Positions 46,796-55,295 of a stretch of DNA of 64,000 nucleotides are shown in pieces. Numbering within the stretch: position 1 is the stretch's first letter; every line of letters starts with the position of its first letter. The position numbers were made by a program, and so were the translations under genes. A model generated the notes under the pieces. The model had not been told where the DNA came from. It ran no database searches and was given only the letters and a program-made list of their open reading frames with translations. The DNA is from Microbacterium sp. 2FI (GTDB taxonomy: Bacteria > Actinomycetota > Actinomycetes > Actinomycetales > Microbacteriaceae). Location: NCBI RefSeq assembly GCF_005502885.1, contig NZ_SCMR01000018.1:24176-88175 (forward strand), in the 5' to 3' direction.

Positions 46796-48910
46796 TTACT
46801 CGCCCTTGGTCTTCTGGACGATCTCGTCCATGACGTTGCGCGGGACCTCGGCGTAGCTGTCGAACTCCATGGAGTAGACGGCACGGCCCGAGGTCTTGGA
46901 ACGCAGGTCGCCGATGTAGCCGAACATCTCGGACAGCGGCACGTTTGCACGCACGACCTTGACGCCGGCGGCATCCTCCATCGACTGGATCTGGCCACGA
47001 CGCGAGTTCAGGTCGCCGATGACGTCGCCCATGTACTCCTCGGGAGTACGCACCTCGACGGCCATGATCGGCTCGAGGATGACGGGGTTCGCCTTGCGGA
47101 CGGCCTCCTTGAAGCCCATCGAGCCTGCGATCTTGAACGCCATCTCGGACGAGTCGACGTCGTGCGACGCGCCGTCCATGAGGATGGCCTTCACGCCCAC
47201 CATGGGGAAGCCGGCGAGAACGCCGACGTTCATGGCGTCCTGGAAGCCCTGGTCGACCGGCGAGATGTACTCGCGCGGGATACGACCACCGGTGACCTTG
47301 TTCTCGAACTCGTAGGTCTTCTCGGCCGTGACCTCGAGGGGCTCGAGCGCGAACTGGATCTTCGCGAACTGACCCGAACCACCGGTCTGCTTCTTGTGCG
47401 TGTAGTCGTGACGGTCGACGATCTTCTTGATCGTCTCGCGGTACGCGACCTGGGGCTTGCCGACGTTGGCCTCGACCTTGAACTCGCGCTTCATGCGGTC
47501 CACGAGGATGTCGAGGTGCAACTCGCCCATGCCCTTGATGACGGTCTGGCCGGTCTCGGAGTTCTGCTCGACGCGGAACGTCGGGTCTTCCTCAGCCAGC
47601 TTCTGGATCGCGAGACCCAGCTTCTCCTGGTCGGCCTTGGTCTTCGGCTCGATGGCGACCTCGATGACGGGCTCGGGGAAGGTCATCGACTCGAGGACGA
47701 CCTGGTTCTGCGAGTCGGACAGGGTGTCACCGGTGGTGGTGTCCTTCAGGCCGATGACGGCGTAGATGTGACCGGCGGTGACCGACTCGACCGGCATCTC
47801 CTTGTTGGCGTGCATCTGGAAGATCTTCCCGATGCGCTCCTTCTTGCCCTTGGTGGCGTTCACGACCTGCGCGCCCGAGTCGAGGTGACCCGAGTAGACG
47901 CGGATGTAGGTGAGGCGACCGAAGAACGGGTGCGTGACGATCTTGAACGCGAGAGCGGCGAACGGCTCGTCACGGTCAGCGTGACGCTCGATGATGTTCT
48001 CTTCGTTCTTCGGGTCGCGCGCCTCGATGGCGGGGACGTCGAGCGGCGACGGCAGGTAGTCCACGACCGCGTCGAGCATCGGCTGCACGCCGCGGTTCTT
48101 GAACGCCGAGCCGCAGAGCACGGGGTAGAGCTCCGAGTTGATCGTGAGCTTGCGGATCGCGCCCTTGATCTCGGCGACCGTCAGGCCCTCGCCCGAGAAG
48201 TGCTTCTCGAGGAGAACCTCGTCGGACTCGGCGACCGTCTCGAGCAGCATCTCGCGGTACTCGGCTGCCTTGTCGGCGAGGTCGGCCGGGATCTCCTGGA
48301 TCTCGTACTTGGCGCCCATGGTGACATCACCCTTGGAGTCGCCGGGCCACACGAGGGCCCGCATCTCGACGAGGTCGATGACGCCGACGAAGTCGTTCTC
48401 AGCGCCGATGGGGAGCTGGATGACGAGGGGCTTGGCCTTCAGGCGGTTCACGATCGTGTCGACGGTGAAGTAGAAGTCGGCGCCCAGCTTGTCCATCTTG
48501 TTGACGAAGCAGATGCGGGGGACGTCGTACTTGTCGGCCTGGCGCCAGACGGTCTCGGACTGGGGCTCGACGCCCTCCTTGCCGTCGAAGACGGCGACAG
48601 CGCCGTCGAGGACGCGCAGCGACCGCTCGACCTCGACCGTGAAGTCGACGTGGCCGGGGGTGTCGATGATGTTGATCTGGTTCTTGTCCCAGAAGCACGT
48701 GACAGCGGCAGAGGTGATCGTGATGCCACGCTCCTGCTCCTGCTCCATCCAGTCGGTGGTGGCAGCGCCGTCGTGCGTCTCGCCGATCTTGTGGTTGACG
48801 CCCGTGTAGAACAGGATGCGCTCGGTCGTCGTCGTCTTGCCGGCATCGATGTGGGCCATGATGCCGATGTTGCGGACCTTGTTGAGGTCGGTGAGCACTT
48901 CTTGTGCCAC
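46796..48910 (-). CDS. fusA: Elongation factor G
   Basis: 704 residues. GTPase that drives ribosomal translocation and, with RRF, ribosome recycling. G1 [14 protein letters not shown]2 [11 protein letters not shown]3 DTPGHVDFT and G4 NKMDKLGAD are present, as are domains II-V. The start is GTG 48910 with an AAGGAAG site. It sits in the normal str operon order between rpsG and tuf. The 116-base gap upstream holds a REP-like sequence and a long hairpin. Confidence 0.99.
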   Translation of the reverse strand: MAQEVLTDLNKVRNIGIMAHIDAGKTTTTERILFYTGVNHKIGETHDGAATTDWMEQEQERGITITSAAVTCFWDKNQINIIDTPGHVDFTVEVERSLRVLDGAVAVFDGKEGVEPQSETVWRQADKYDVPRICFVNKMDKLGADFYFTVDTIVNRLKAKPLVIQLPIGAENDFVGVIDLVEMRALVWPGDSKGDVTMGAKYEIQEIPADLADKAAEYREMLLETVAESDEVLLEKHFSGEGLTVAEIKGAIRKLTINSELYPVLCGSAFKNRGVQPMLDAVVDYLPSPLDVPAIEARDPKNEENIIERHADRDEPFAALAFKIVTHPFFGRLTYIRVYSGHLDSGAQVVNATKGKKERIGKIFQMHANKEMPVESVTAGHIYAVIGLKDTTTGDTLSDSQNQVVLESMTFPEPVIEVAIEPKTKADQEKLGLAIQKLAEEDPTFRVEQNSETGQTVIKGMGELHLDILVDRMKREFKVEANVGKPQVAYRETIKKIVDRHDYTHKKQTGGSGQFAKIQFALEPLEVTAEKTYEFENKVTGGRIPREYISPVDQGFQDAMNVGVLAGFPMVGVKAILMDGASHDVDSSEMAFKIAGSMGFKEAVRKANPVILEPIMAVEVRTPEEYMGDVIGDLNSRRGQIQSMEDAAGVKVVRANVPLSEMFGYIGDLRSKTSGRAVYSMEFDSYAEVPRNVMDEIVQKTKGE

Positions 48911-48934
48911 GGGATGTCTTCCTTACGTGTGGAG

Positions 48935-49014
48935 TGTCTCGATACGGCGCTCACGCGCCTACTCGACAACCGGGTGGGAGGGCCGCTGGCCGGCGGGGTC
49001 GCCGCCGGCCAGCG
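48935..49014. repeat. REP-like sequence and 13-bp hairpin between rpsG and fusA
   Basis: Bases 48935-48974 contain TCTCGATACGGCGCT and GCCTACTCGACAACCGGG, which as I recall resembles a repeat common between genes in Microbacteriaceae. It is followed by a perfect 13-bp stem CGCTGGCCGGCGG/CCGCCGGCCAGCG (48984-48996, 49002-49014) just after the rpsG stop. The hairpin could attenuate expression between the ribosomal genes and fusA. Confidence 0.55.
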
Positions 49015-49026
49015 ACTCGCTGGGTC

Positions 49027-49497
49027 TTACCAGCGGTAGTGCGCGAAGGCGCGGTTCGACTCGGCCATCTTGTGGGTGTCTTCGCGGCGCTTGACCGCGG
49101 CACCCAGGCCGTTCGAGGCGTCGAGGATCTCGTTCTGCAGACGCTCGGTCATCGTCTTCTCACGACGACCCTTCGCGTAGCTCACGAGCCAGCGAAGCGC
49201 CAGCGTGTTTGCACGGTGAGGCTTGACCTCGACCGGCACCTGGTAGGTCGAGCCACCGACGCGGCGGCTCTTGACCTCGAGGGTCGGGCGCACGTTGTCG
49301 AGCGCCTTCTTGAGGGTTGCGACGGCGTCCTGGCCGTTCTTGGCCTCAACACCCTTGAGGGCGGTGTAGACGATCGACTCGGCGAGCGACTTCTTGCCGT
49401 CGACGAGGATCTTGTTCACCAGCTGGCTGACGATCGGTGCGCCGTAGACCGGGTCGTTGACGACGGGGCGCTTCGGGGCGGGTCCCTTGCGAGGCAT
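49027..49497 (-). CDS. rpsG: 30S ribosomal protein S7
   Basis: 156 residues, the usual length. The N-terminus [12 protein letters not shown] and the motifs [14 protein letters not shown] and [15 protein letters not shown] are typical of actinobacterial S7, which nucleates assembly of the 3-prime domain of 16S rRNA. Start ATG 49497 with an AAGGA site; five bases after the rpsL stop. Confidence 0.99.
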   Translation of the reverse strand: MPRKGPAPKRPVVNDPVYGAPIVSQLVNKILVDGKKSLAESIVYTALKGVEAKNGQDAVATLKKALDNVRPTLEVKSRRVGGSTYQVPVEVKPHRANTLALRWLVSYAKGRREKTMTERLQNEILDASNGLGAAVKRREDTHKMAESNRAFAHYRW

Positions 49498-49502
49498 ATT
49501 CC

Positions 49503-49871
49503 TTAACCCTTCTTCGCGCCGTAGCGGCTGCGAGCCTGCTTACGGTTCTTGACGGCCTGCGTGTCGAGCGCGCCACGGACGATCTTGTAGCGGACACCCG
49601 GGAGGTCCTTCACACGACCGCCGCGGACGAGCACCAGCGAGTGCTCCTGAAGGTTGTGACCTTCACCGGGGATGTACGCGGTGACCTCGGTGCCGTTGCG
49701 GAGCTTGACACGGGCGACCTTGCGCATCGCCGAGTTGGGCTTCTTGGGCGTGGTCGTGTACACGCGAGTGCAGACGCCTGCCTGCTGCGGGTTCGCCTTG
49801 AGCGCCGGCGCCTTGGTCTTGACGACCTTGGGCGAGCGACCCTTGCGAACCAACTGCTGAATGGTTGGCAC
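49503..49871 (-). CDS. rpsL: 30S ribosomal protein S12
   Basis: 122 residues of the decoding-site protein S12. The conserved region [18 protein letters not shown] contains the Lys that is mutated in streptomycin resistance and is wild-type here, as is [14 protein letters not shown] start at 49871. First gene of the str operon, with a leader of about 195 bases from the promoter at 50074-50102. Confidence 0.99.
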   Translation of the reverse strand: MPTIQQLVRKGRSPKVVKTKAPALKANPQQAGVCTRVYTTTPKKPNSAMRKVARVKLRNGTEVTAYIPGEGHNLQEHSLVLVRGGRVKDLPGVRYKIVRGALDTQAVKNRKQARSRYGAKKG

Positions 49872-49907
49872 GTTCTCTCCTTGTTGTGCTGCACGGTGAC
49901 AGCGTTC

Positions 49908-49950
49908 GTGGTTTCACCACAGATCCGCCGGCGCGACAGAAACTGTCGCG
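49908..49950 (-). promoter_or_regulatory. Two hairpins in the rpsL leader
   Basis: The dyad CGCGACAG-AAA-CTGTCGCG (49932-49950) and a smaller GTGGT-TTC-ACCAC (49908-49920) lie in the 5-prime leader of the str operon, 37-79 bases before rpsL. They could mediate autogenous control or leader stability; no specific mechanism can be read. Confidence 0.45.
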
Positions 49951-50073
49951 ATTTCGTGGTGGATATGCCGTGGGGGTGACCGGTTCGCCGATCTCTCCCG
50001 AGATGCGGCGCTCGTGGTCTCCTCCTTCGCGCCGAGGCACGTCGGAGAGCGCGCACGAGCGCACACCCGCCCT

Positions 50074-50102
50074 ATCATACGCGGGTTCGGCTATGCGGAC
50101 AA
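50074..50102 (-). promoter_or_regulatory. str operon promoter TTGTCC-17-TATGAT
   Basis: Minus-strand -35 TTGTCC (50097-50102) and -10 TATGAT (50074-50079) have the ideal 17-base spacer. This is the best sigma-70-type promoter in the window and fits the strong expression expected for rpsL-rpsG-fusA. The remaining 49951-50073 stretch is leader sequence without a gene. Confidence 0.72.
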
Positions 50103-50127
50103 AACGACGCGTGGAGTCATCACGGAT

Positions 50128-50149
50128 GCCGCGGGCGGCGCGCCGCGGC
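50128..50149 (-). terminator. Possible end of the type VII cassette transcript
   Basis: The GC-rich palindrome GCCGCGG (50128-50134) / CCGCGGC (50143-50149) lies ten bases after the stop of the last cassette gene and before the str promoter. Confidence 0.4.
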
Positions 50150-50158
50150 CGCCGTCGC

Positions 50159-50737
50159 TCAGTCGTCCCAGCGGAAGCTGCGGGCGAACTCCTCGTAGTG
50201 CGGGCGGAACGCCTCATACCCCGCCATGTCGGTCGTCGAGGCCTGCATCAGCACGACGCCGTCGGATCGTTCGAACGCGTAACTGCCGCTGATGACCTGC
50301 ACGAGCGGGGCCTCGTCGTCCATGGGCGAGTGCCGTTCGACATAGACCCCGGTCGCGCCGGCGGCAGCCGTGATCTCGCGGACGATCGGCGGCACGTAGT
50401 CGCCGTGCCCGTCGGCGCCGGCGAGCTCGGCCGCGGGCGCGTCGCCGATGTCGGCGCGCGCGAGCCCCATCACCGCGACGAACCGCAGCGGTCCGTCGAC
50501 GGACGCGAGCCAGGCGTACCCCCAGTGGGCGCCGCCCTTCTCGAGCTCTTGCGCCACGAAGGCGAAGGTCTCGGCGAGCGCGGCGCGGCGCTCCTTCTTG
50601 CGCCCGAACAGCCCGAGCGGCGCGACGATCTCACCGGCGAGCGCTTCGGCCCAGGCCTCGGCGGTCGCGAACACCTCACCCTCGCCGAAGTGAGGGATGC
50701 CGATCCAGTCTTCCGGGTAATCGATGCTGTAGGCCAT
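50159..50737 (-). CDS. T7SS-cassette protein of unknown family, copy 1 (DYPxDWIG type)
   Basis: 192 residues, no signal peptide or membrane helix; probably cytoplasmic. It begins MAYSIDYPEDWIGIPHFGEG and ends with YEAFRPHYEEFARSFRWDD. A paralogue at 54720 shares FGEGEVFAT, GDYVPPIV, GVYVERHxPxDD and TTDxAGYExFRP. I do not recognise a named family. The (P)xDW start and alternating hydrophobic strands suggest a small alpha/beta fold such as PsbP/Mog1/LpqN, but this is inference. Three bases separate it from the upstream gene of the same cassette, so they are co-expressed. It is the last gene of cassette 1. Confidence 0.82.
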   Translation of the reverse strand: MAYSIDYPEDWIGIPHFGEGEVFATAEAWAEALAGEIVAPLGLFGRKKERRAALAETFAFVAQELEKGGAHWGYAWLASVDGPLRFVAVMGLARADIGDAPAAELAGADGHGDYVPPIVREITAAAGATGVYVERHSPMDDEAPLVQVISGSYAFERSDGVVLMQASTTDMAGYEAFRPHYEEFARSFRWDD

Positions 50738-50740
50738 GAG

Positions 50741-51370
50741 TCACTCCCCGGTGGGTGCAGGTGCGGATCCGCCGGGGAACCGCACAGTCTTCAAGAATGC
50801 ATCGACGAAGAACTCGCAGGCAGCCACGATCTCGGCGGCTCCCTCTTGCGGGACGATGATCTCGGCGAAGAACACGATCCAATCATCGCCGCCGTGCGGT
50901 GCGACGAGCGTGATGATGCGCCGCCGGGGCAGGTCGAGCCATTCGCCGGCTTCATCCTGATTTCCGGCGACGTCGCTGGCGACACGCACGGCCGGGCGGC
51001 CGCCGACGTCGACGAACTGCGCGCCCGGCGCCGACGCGGCGAAGGCGGTGAGGTGATCGCCGGCGGGCCGAGCGGGGTCCAGCGGCGCGGGCGACGGCGC
51101 CACGGTCATCGTCAGCGGGATCGTCACGCCGCCGGTGGGTGCGATCGGCATCCACAGTTCGTAGGCGCGGTCCTGCGCGTCGGCCGCAGCGCGCTGGAGA
51201 AGGCGGCGCAGCTGCACGCGCGCGAGGTCACGGCGACCGGTGTCGACGCCGCGCGCCACGAAGGCGACGACCTCGTCGATCTGCGACGAGATGGTGTCGT
51301 CGAACCGCAGTCGGATCCACCCTTCGGGCAGCAGGACCGCGATGGACGGTGCGCGCATCGACAGGGTCAC
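50741..51370 (-). CDS. T7SS-cassette protein of unknown family, copy 1 (PEGWIRLR type)
   Basis: 209 residues without membrane helices. Core features shared with the paralogue at 55292 are (V)xxPEGW(I/V)RLR(F/I)DD near the start, RRDLxRxQxRRxL, YE(L/V)WMP(I/V)APTGGVTIP, VGGRxAVR and EYFVDA-like residues near the end. I recognise no family; a PsbP/DcrB/Mog1-like fold is possible. Start GTG 51370 overlaps the membrane-protein stop as GTGA; the ATG at 51358 is an alternative. Long frames further upstream are shadows. Co-occurrence in both cassettes suggests a chaperone or secretion-assistance role for the substrate (inference). Confidence 0.82.
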   Translation of the reverse strand: MTLSMRAPSIAVLLPEGWIRLRFDDTISSQIDEVVAFVARGVDTGRRDLARVQLRRLLQRAAADAQDRAYELWMPIAPTGGVTIPLTMTVAPSPAPLDPARPAGDHLTAFAASAPGAQFVDVGGRPAVRVASDVAGNQDEAGEWLDLPRRRIITLVAPHGGDDWIVFFAEIIVPQEGAAEIVAACEFFVDAFLKTVRFPGGSAPAPTGE

Positions 51371-52086
51371 GGCTCGAGGTCCTCGCGCGCGGCCTGCTTC
51401 GCAGCCTCGTCGCGCGCGGCTCGGCGCGGGCTCGCGCCGAGCGAGCGCCGGTGGTGCTCGATGAGCTCGGCGGGGTCTGCGGCGCTCACCCCGTGGCTTC
51501 GGCGCAGCCGCGTCTCGGAGGCGAGGAGCCAGAACGAGTACTCCTTCGCGAGCCCGGCACGCGTCTCGGCATCGATGCGGGTCACGGTGGTTCGGATGCA
51601 GACGCTCGCCAGCACGATCGCCGCGAGCGCGAGACCGGCGCCCCACAGCATCCCCCACTCGACGAGCGTGCTCGTGCGTCCCGACGTGATGCCGAGCCCG
51701 ACCGGGATCACGATGAGCGCGACGACGGCGTGCAGACGCAGCCACTCCGGTGTCGAGAAGACCCCGGGGCGACGGGCACTGACGCGACCCGTCGGCGTCC
51801 ACCATCGACGCGGCGACCAGCAGACGACGAGGGCGAGCAGAATGAGTGCCGCCCAGCCGACGGCGACGACGGTGAGCCACGGCCCGAAGGGGACGGCGGT
51901 GACGGCGCACGGCTCTGCGCCGTCGAGGCATGCCTCTTTACGCTCGATCGACCATGTCAGCTGGGCGACCAGCTGACCGGCGAGCGGCACGAAGACGAGG
52001 GCGATCGTGGAGAGGATCGTGGCCACCGCCACAGCCCAGGCGAGCACCCGGCCGACGCGGCGCCCCGCGGGCGGCGCGGCGTTCAC
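51367..52086 (-). CDS. T7SS-cassette membrane protein, copy 1
   Basis: 239 residues with four predicted membrane helices and a basic cytoplasmic tail. Between helices 1 and 2 is an external loop with two cysteines (EACLDGAEPC), possibly a disulfide. After helix 2 comes VCWSPRRWW, then GVFSTPEWLRLHAVVA before helix 3, and CIRTTVTRI after helix 4. The same signature occurs in the genes at 54139 and 55963. Start GTG 52086 overlaps the upstream substrate stop (GTGA). By position it could be an immunity protein, an export component, or a partner of the substrate; no family is recognised. Confidence 0.83.
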   Translation of the reverse strand: MNAAPPAGRRVGRVLAWAVAVATILSTIALVFVPLAGQLVAQLTWSIERKEACLDGAEPCAVTAVPFGPWLTVVAVGWAALILLALVVCWSPRRWWTPTGRVSARRPGVFSTPEWLRLHAVVALIVIPVGLGITSGRTSTLVEWGMLWGAGLALAAIVLASVCIRTTVTRIDAETRAGLAKEYSFWLLASETRLRRSHGVSAADPAELIEHHRRSLGASPRRAARDEAAKQAAREDLEP

Positions 52087-53393
52087 CAGCGACCGTACTC
52101 ACTCACGACGATCGGCGTGCCGTCGAGGCCGGTGCCGACGAACTCCGGGTCGCCGTGCAGACGCCACGGCAGGACGGGCTGGGGCAGGAGCTCCCCCACC
52201 GTGCCGTTCAGGGCGATCCCCGCACCGGTCGTCACGCCATTGAGAATGGCGATCGTGCGCATGCCGTTCAGCATGGCAGGCCACGCCTCGGGCGCGACCA
52301 GCCTGCCGCCCACGCGGAGACTCGCGAGCACGTCGACGGCCGCCCAGCTCTTCGTGTTCAGGCCGAGGATCTTCATGACCTGCGTGGTCTCGCGGGTCAT
52401 CGTCGCGGGCGTCGCGGTGCGGACGAGTCCGGCGACGTACTGCCGCGACCCGACCCGGGTCATCCCCGCGATCGAGGCGCGGGCACCCACGACAGCCGAG
52501 GCCTTGGCCGTGCCGGCGACCATCTTGAGCGCAGCGCCCGCGCCGACGAAGTTCAGCGCGGCGAGGCCGACGTTCAGGATCGCCTCACCCATCGACATGT
52601 TGCCGGTCGCGACCTGCAGCCCGCTGTTGAGGGCCTGGTAGACGAGGTTCGCCGTGATCAGGATGCCGATGGCGAGGAGGTTGAGGCCCGGGATGAAGAG
52701 CATCGCGATCGCCGCGATCGCCGCGATCGCACCCAGCACGTTGCCGATGATGTCGAGGACGTCCTTGTGCTCGGCGACCCACTGCGAGACGTTGTCCCAG
52801 AACCCGTCGTTGAGGTCGCCGCTGCTCTCGACGAGACGGATGTCGGCGATCGCCGTCCCTGCGGCGGCGTCGCGGTTCCCGACCGCAGTGGCGACGGCCG
52901 ACTCGGCGCCCGCCTGGGCACCGCCGGCCGCACCGAGTCGGTCCTGCCAGATGCCGAGCTGCGAGGTGAGATTCGGGACGTTCGCCGGCGGCGTCGCCGG
53001 ATCGTCGAACCGCTCCTGGTAGTGATCCACCCACCACCGCGCCGACGAGGCGGTCGTCTCGGCGGCCTCGGCATCGGCCAGCGCATCGGCGGAGTCCTGC
53101 TGCGCCTGCGACAGCACCGCGGCGTAGGCGATCATCGCGTCGCCGACCCCGCGGTAGCGCTCCTCGGCCATCGTGATGCGCCGTGCGACCTCTTCCGCCT
53201 GGTCGCGGATGGCGTCGAGCACCTTCGCGCGGCCGAAGTCGTCCCCCAGGGCGGTGGTGAGATTGGTGGCGGCCCGGTCGATCGAGTCGGCCGTCCCGAC
53301 GTAGAGGCGCCCGATCGTCTGCACGAGCGAGGGGTCGCCGGGCACCGGATCGGAGGGGTAGCCGACGAGGCTCCAATTGCCGGGGCGGCTCAT
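52083..53393 (-). CDS. Putative type VII secretion substrate, copy 1
   Basis: 436 residues. The N-terminus MSRPGNWSLVGYPSDPVPGDP followed by a long helical region (to about 205) resembles the WXG100-like N-terminal domains of actinobacterial T7SS effectors. The middle SSGDLNDGFWDNVSQWVAEHKD leads into a hydrophobic, Gly/Ala-rich segment (about 215-310, FIPGLNLLAIGILITANLVY) common in such effectors just before the toxin part. The C-terminal 120 residues (GLNTKSWAAVDVLASLRVGG to SEYGRW) show no toxin family I know. The hydrophobic centre could insert in membranes. ATG 53393 overlaps the upstream small gene as ATGA. A 41-48%-looking paralogue lies at 56994 (estimate by eye, not computed). Confidence 0.78.
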   Translation of the reverse strand: MSRPGNWSLVGYPSDPVPGDPSLVQTIGRLYVGTADSIDRAATNLTTALGDDFGRAKVLDAIRDQAEEVARRITMAEERYRGVGDAMIAYAAVLSQAQQDSADALADAEAAETTASSARWWVDHYQERFDDPATPPANVPNLTSQLGIWQDRLGAAGGAQAGAESAVATAVGNRDAAAGTAIADIRLVESSGDLNDGFWDNVSQWVAEHKDVLDIIGNVLGAIAAIAAIAMLFIPGLNLLAIGILITANLVYQALNSGLQVATGNMSMGEAILNVGLAALNFVGAGAALKMVAGTAKASAVVGARASIAGMTRVGSRQYVAGLVRTATPATMTRETTQVMKILGLNTKSWAAVDVLASLRVGGRLVAPEAWPAMLNGMRTIAILNGVTTGAGIALNGTVGELLPQPVLPWRLHGDPEFVGTGLDGTPIVVSEYGRW

Positions 53394-53713
53394 ACCGGCA
53401 CCTGCGACATGCGAGGCGGGTAGGTGTCGGCCTGCTCGGTGAGAGCCGCGGCGAGATCCTGGTCGGTCGCGGCGAAGCCCTCGACGATGACCCCGAGGTT
53501 GTCGCGCACGGTGGCGAGCTGCTCGGCGAGCTCAGCCCGGCGGTGATCCCAGTTGTTCACGAACTCCTGCACGCGCTCGGCGAGGGCGGCATGCCCCACG
53601 GCATCGGCGAGGCGCTCGCTGCGATCGGTCGCCTCGGTGAACTCGCTGTGGATGCGCGACACGTCGATGCGTGCGGCATCGAGCACGAGCGTGTCGATGA
53701 TCAGCTGATCCAT
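53390..53713 (-). CDS. WXG100-like helical-hairpin partner protein, copy 1
   Basis: 107 residues, all helical. Shared with the copy at 58262: LDAARIDVSRIHSEFTEAT, DAVGH..LAERV..F..NWDHRR.ELAEQLA and D.DLA.ALT. The NWDHRR turn and helical hairpin suggest a second ESX-type small protein that may pair with the adjacent esx product or with the substrate N-terminus. Start ATG 53713 has a GGGGAGAG site. It overlaps the substrate gene (ATGA) and lies 35 bases after the esx gene. Confidence 0.8.
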   Translation of the reverse strand: MDQLIIDTLVLDAARIDVSRIHSEFTEATDRSERLADAVGHAALAERVQEFVNNWDHRRAELAEQLATVRDNLGVIVEGFAATDQDLAAALTEQADTYPPRMSQVPV

Positions 53714-53748
53714 CTGTCGTCTCTCCCCGGGTCACAGCCCGGAAGGGG

Positions 53749-54045
53749 TCAGGAGCGGATGGCGCTGGCGAGCTGCGTGTCGGTGTCGCCCAGAGCGTCG
53801 GCAGCAGCGGTCAGGAAGTCCGACAGACCCTGCAGGCCGCCGATCGTCTGCGTCGCACCCGTCGTGAACTGCGAGTACGACTCGTGGAACGCACCCGACG
53901 CCGCATCCGTCACGAAACCACTCGCGACCAGATCGCCGATCAGCCGCTGCAGCTCGTTCAGCTTGTCCTCGAGGGCACCCTTGCCCGTGATCAGCTGCGC
54001 CGCAGCCGACTTCATGTCTCCGTACGTCACGTTGATGTTCGCCAC
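53749..54045 (-). CDS. WXG100-family T7SS secretion target (esx), copy 1
   Basis: 98 residues of helical hairpin: MANINVTYGDMKSAAAQLIT, then the turn VASGFVTDAASGAF, then a second long helix. In the alignment to classical ESX proteins the WXG position reads VTD, a W-less variant I have seen in actinobacterial WXG100 families; no YxxxD/E tail is obvious. It should be exported by the EssC-like ATPase encoded upstream, perhaps as a heterodimer with the next gene product. Start GTG 54045 with an AGAGGA site. It is almost identical to the copy at 58646 (one residue change, A15S). Confidence 0.9.
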   Translation of the reverse strand: MANINVTYGDMKSAAAQLITGKGALEDKLNELQRLIGDLVASGFVTDAASGAFHESYSQFTTGATQTIGGLQGLSDFLTAAADALGDTDTQLASAIRS

Positions 54046-54118
54046 GATGATCCTCTCGTTCGTTCGGTGAAACCGTTACAGGCTAACCCGCAGCCACCAG
54101 CCCGATCGACCGAAACAT

Positions 54119-54136
54119 GTCCCCCTTTCGGAGGAC
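54119..54136 (-). other. Conserved hairpin GTCCTCC-GAAA-GGGGGAC upstream of esx 1
   Basis: A seven-pair stem (one T-G wobble) with a GAAA loop lies directly after the stop of the previous gene (54139) and about 74 bases before the esx start. The copy at 59016 keeps the stem with loop GAAG. It may terminate the upstream gene or mark the start of the cassette. Confidence 0.5.
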
Positions 54137-54138
54137 AA

Positions 54139-54723
54139 TCACTCGCGAGGGGTCCGGCGAGCGCGGCGCTCATGTCTGCGCACCATCCGGTCGACGAGGG
54201 CCGAATCGCCGACCAGTCGCGCGTACTCGTCAGGCGACAGCACACGGCGAGCATGGCGGATGCTGAGCGTCGCGAGTCCGGCGGCCGCGAGCGCCAGCGC
54301 GGTGGGGATCAGGTATTGGAGTGCCCAGGTCGTGGTGATCCCCTTGCCGGGAAGACTCAACAACGCGCACACGAACGCTGCTGCGAACGCATGCACACGC
54401 AGCCAGCGCGGCGACGAGTCCGCGATGAACTCGAACGGCCCGCGCCCGCGCGACGACCACCAGCGCTCCGGCCGCCGGCACACGATGATCGCGGTCACGA
54501 TGATCCCGACCCAGAGGATGGCCCACCACACCGAAACGACGCCACCCGGCACCACGTTGACGACGCAGTCGGGTGCGGCGGCGCAGATCTCCTTCTCGGC
54601 ATCCGTCCACGTGATCATCGCCCACGTCGCCCCGACCACCTTCGGCCAGAGGATCAGCCCGGCGACCGCGGCCATCGTCGAGAAGAAGACGACGAGGCCG
54701 ACGGCCTTCCCGATGCGGCTCAC
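54139..54723 (-). CDS. Extra T7SS-cassette membrane protein (tail of cassette 2)
   Basis: 194 residues, about four membrane helices. It shares the family signature: EICAAAPDC loop, VCRRPERWW, SPRWLRVHAFAAAF and LSIRHARRVL. It is therefore a paralogue of the genes at 51367 and 55963 but stands at the end of cassette 2 rather than behind a substrate gene. Start GTG 54723 overlaps the preceding stop as GTGA. Its closest functional role may be a spare or orphan partner (for example orphan immunity), by inference. The frame upstream to 55362 is a shadow of other genes. Confidence 0.78.
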   Translation of the reverse strand: MSRIGKAVGLVVFFSTMAAVAGLILWPKVVGATWAMITWTDAEKEICAAAPDCVVNVVPGGVVSVWWAILWVGIIVTAIIVCRRPERWWSSRGRGPFEFIADSSPRWLRVHAFAAAFVCALLSLPGKGITTTWALQYLIPTALALAAAGLATLSIRHARRVLSPDEYARLVGDSALVDRMVRRHERRARRTPRE

Positions 54724-55295
54724 GGCGCCCAGCGGACCGTGCGCGCGAACTCGGCGAAGTACGGCCGGAACCGCTCGTACCCCGCGAAGTCGGTCGTGGA
54801 CGTTCCGAGCATGATGAATCCCTCGTCGACCTCGTAGACGTAGGTGCCGATCAGGTTGCCCACGTGCACGGCCGCATCGTCCAACGGGGCGTGGCGCTCG
54901 ACGTAGATGCCGCGAAGCCCGCCGTCGGCGACGACATCGGTGACGATGGGCGGCACATAGTCGGCCTCTCCTCCGGCGCCGGCGATGTCGGTGATCGGCG
55001 CGTCGCCGACATCGCCGCGCGCGATGGTTCGGCTGCCCACCAGGAACGGCGCCGTCTCGAGCGTGTCGAGCCAGATGTAGCCGCGGTCTGCCCCGATGTC
55101 GGCGACGCTGGCGCCGTAGAGCGCCAGCACGGCCGTCAGCGCCGCCCGCTGCTTGCGACGGGGCCGTGGGCGCAGGTCGGGTGAGATCTCGGCGACGAGC
55201 GCCGTCGCCCAGTCCTGCGGGGTGGCGAAGACCTCGCCCTCTCCGAAGTCGGGAACGCCGATCCAGTCGTTCGGGTAGTCGATGTAGAAGCTCAC
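54720..55295 (-). CDS. T7SS-cassette protein of unknown family, copy 2 (DYPxDWIG type)
   Basis: 191 residues, soluble, paralogue of the gene at 50159. It starts MSFYIDYPNDWIGVPDFGEG and ends FRPYFAEFARTVRWAP. Conserved positions between the two copies are the N-terminal DYPxDWIG, FGEGEVFATxxxW, GDxGDAP, DYVPPIV, YVERHxPxDD and TTDxAGYExFRP. The middle part has diverged. Start GTG 55295 overlaps the upstream stop (GTGA). Function unknown; see copy 1. Confidence 0.82.
   Translation of the reverse strand: MSFYIDYPNDWIGVPDFGEGEVFATPQDWATALVAEISPDLRPRPRRKQRAALTAVLALYGASVADIGADRGYIWLDTLETAPFLVGSRTIARGDVGDAPITDIAGAGGEADYVPPIVTDVVADGGLRGIYVERHAPLDDAAVHVGNLIGTYVYEVDEGFIMLGTSTTDFAGYERFRPYFAEFARTVRWAP

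Larger units (their letters stand above)
53749..54136 (-). repeat. 388-base esx-plus-leader duplication, copy 1
   Basis: Matches 58646-59033. By my base count the two esx coding parts differ at five positions and the leaders at about four. Similarity stops exactly at the esx stop codon and at the outer edge of the leader hairpin. A TAGCCT hexamer (54080-54085) in the leader may be a -10 box. Confidence 0.92.

Noticed and set aside
49027..49871. rRNA or tRNA genes near the str operon
   Set aside because: I scanned the gaps for cloverleaf-like or rRNA-like sequence and found only promoter, leader hairpins and REP-like DNA.
53749..54045. The small 98-residue gene as a non-ESX protein because it lacks W-x-G
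   Set aside because: Length, helical hairpin pattern, position after the T7SS ATPase and the FVTDAASGAF turn fit W-less WXG100 proteins of actinobacteria.
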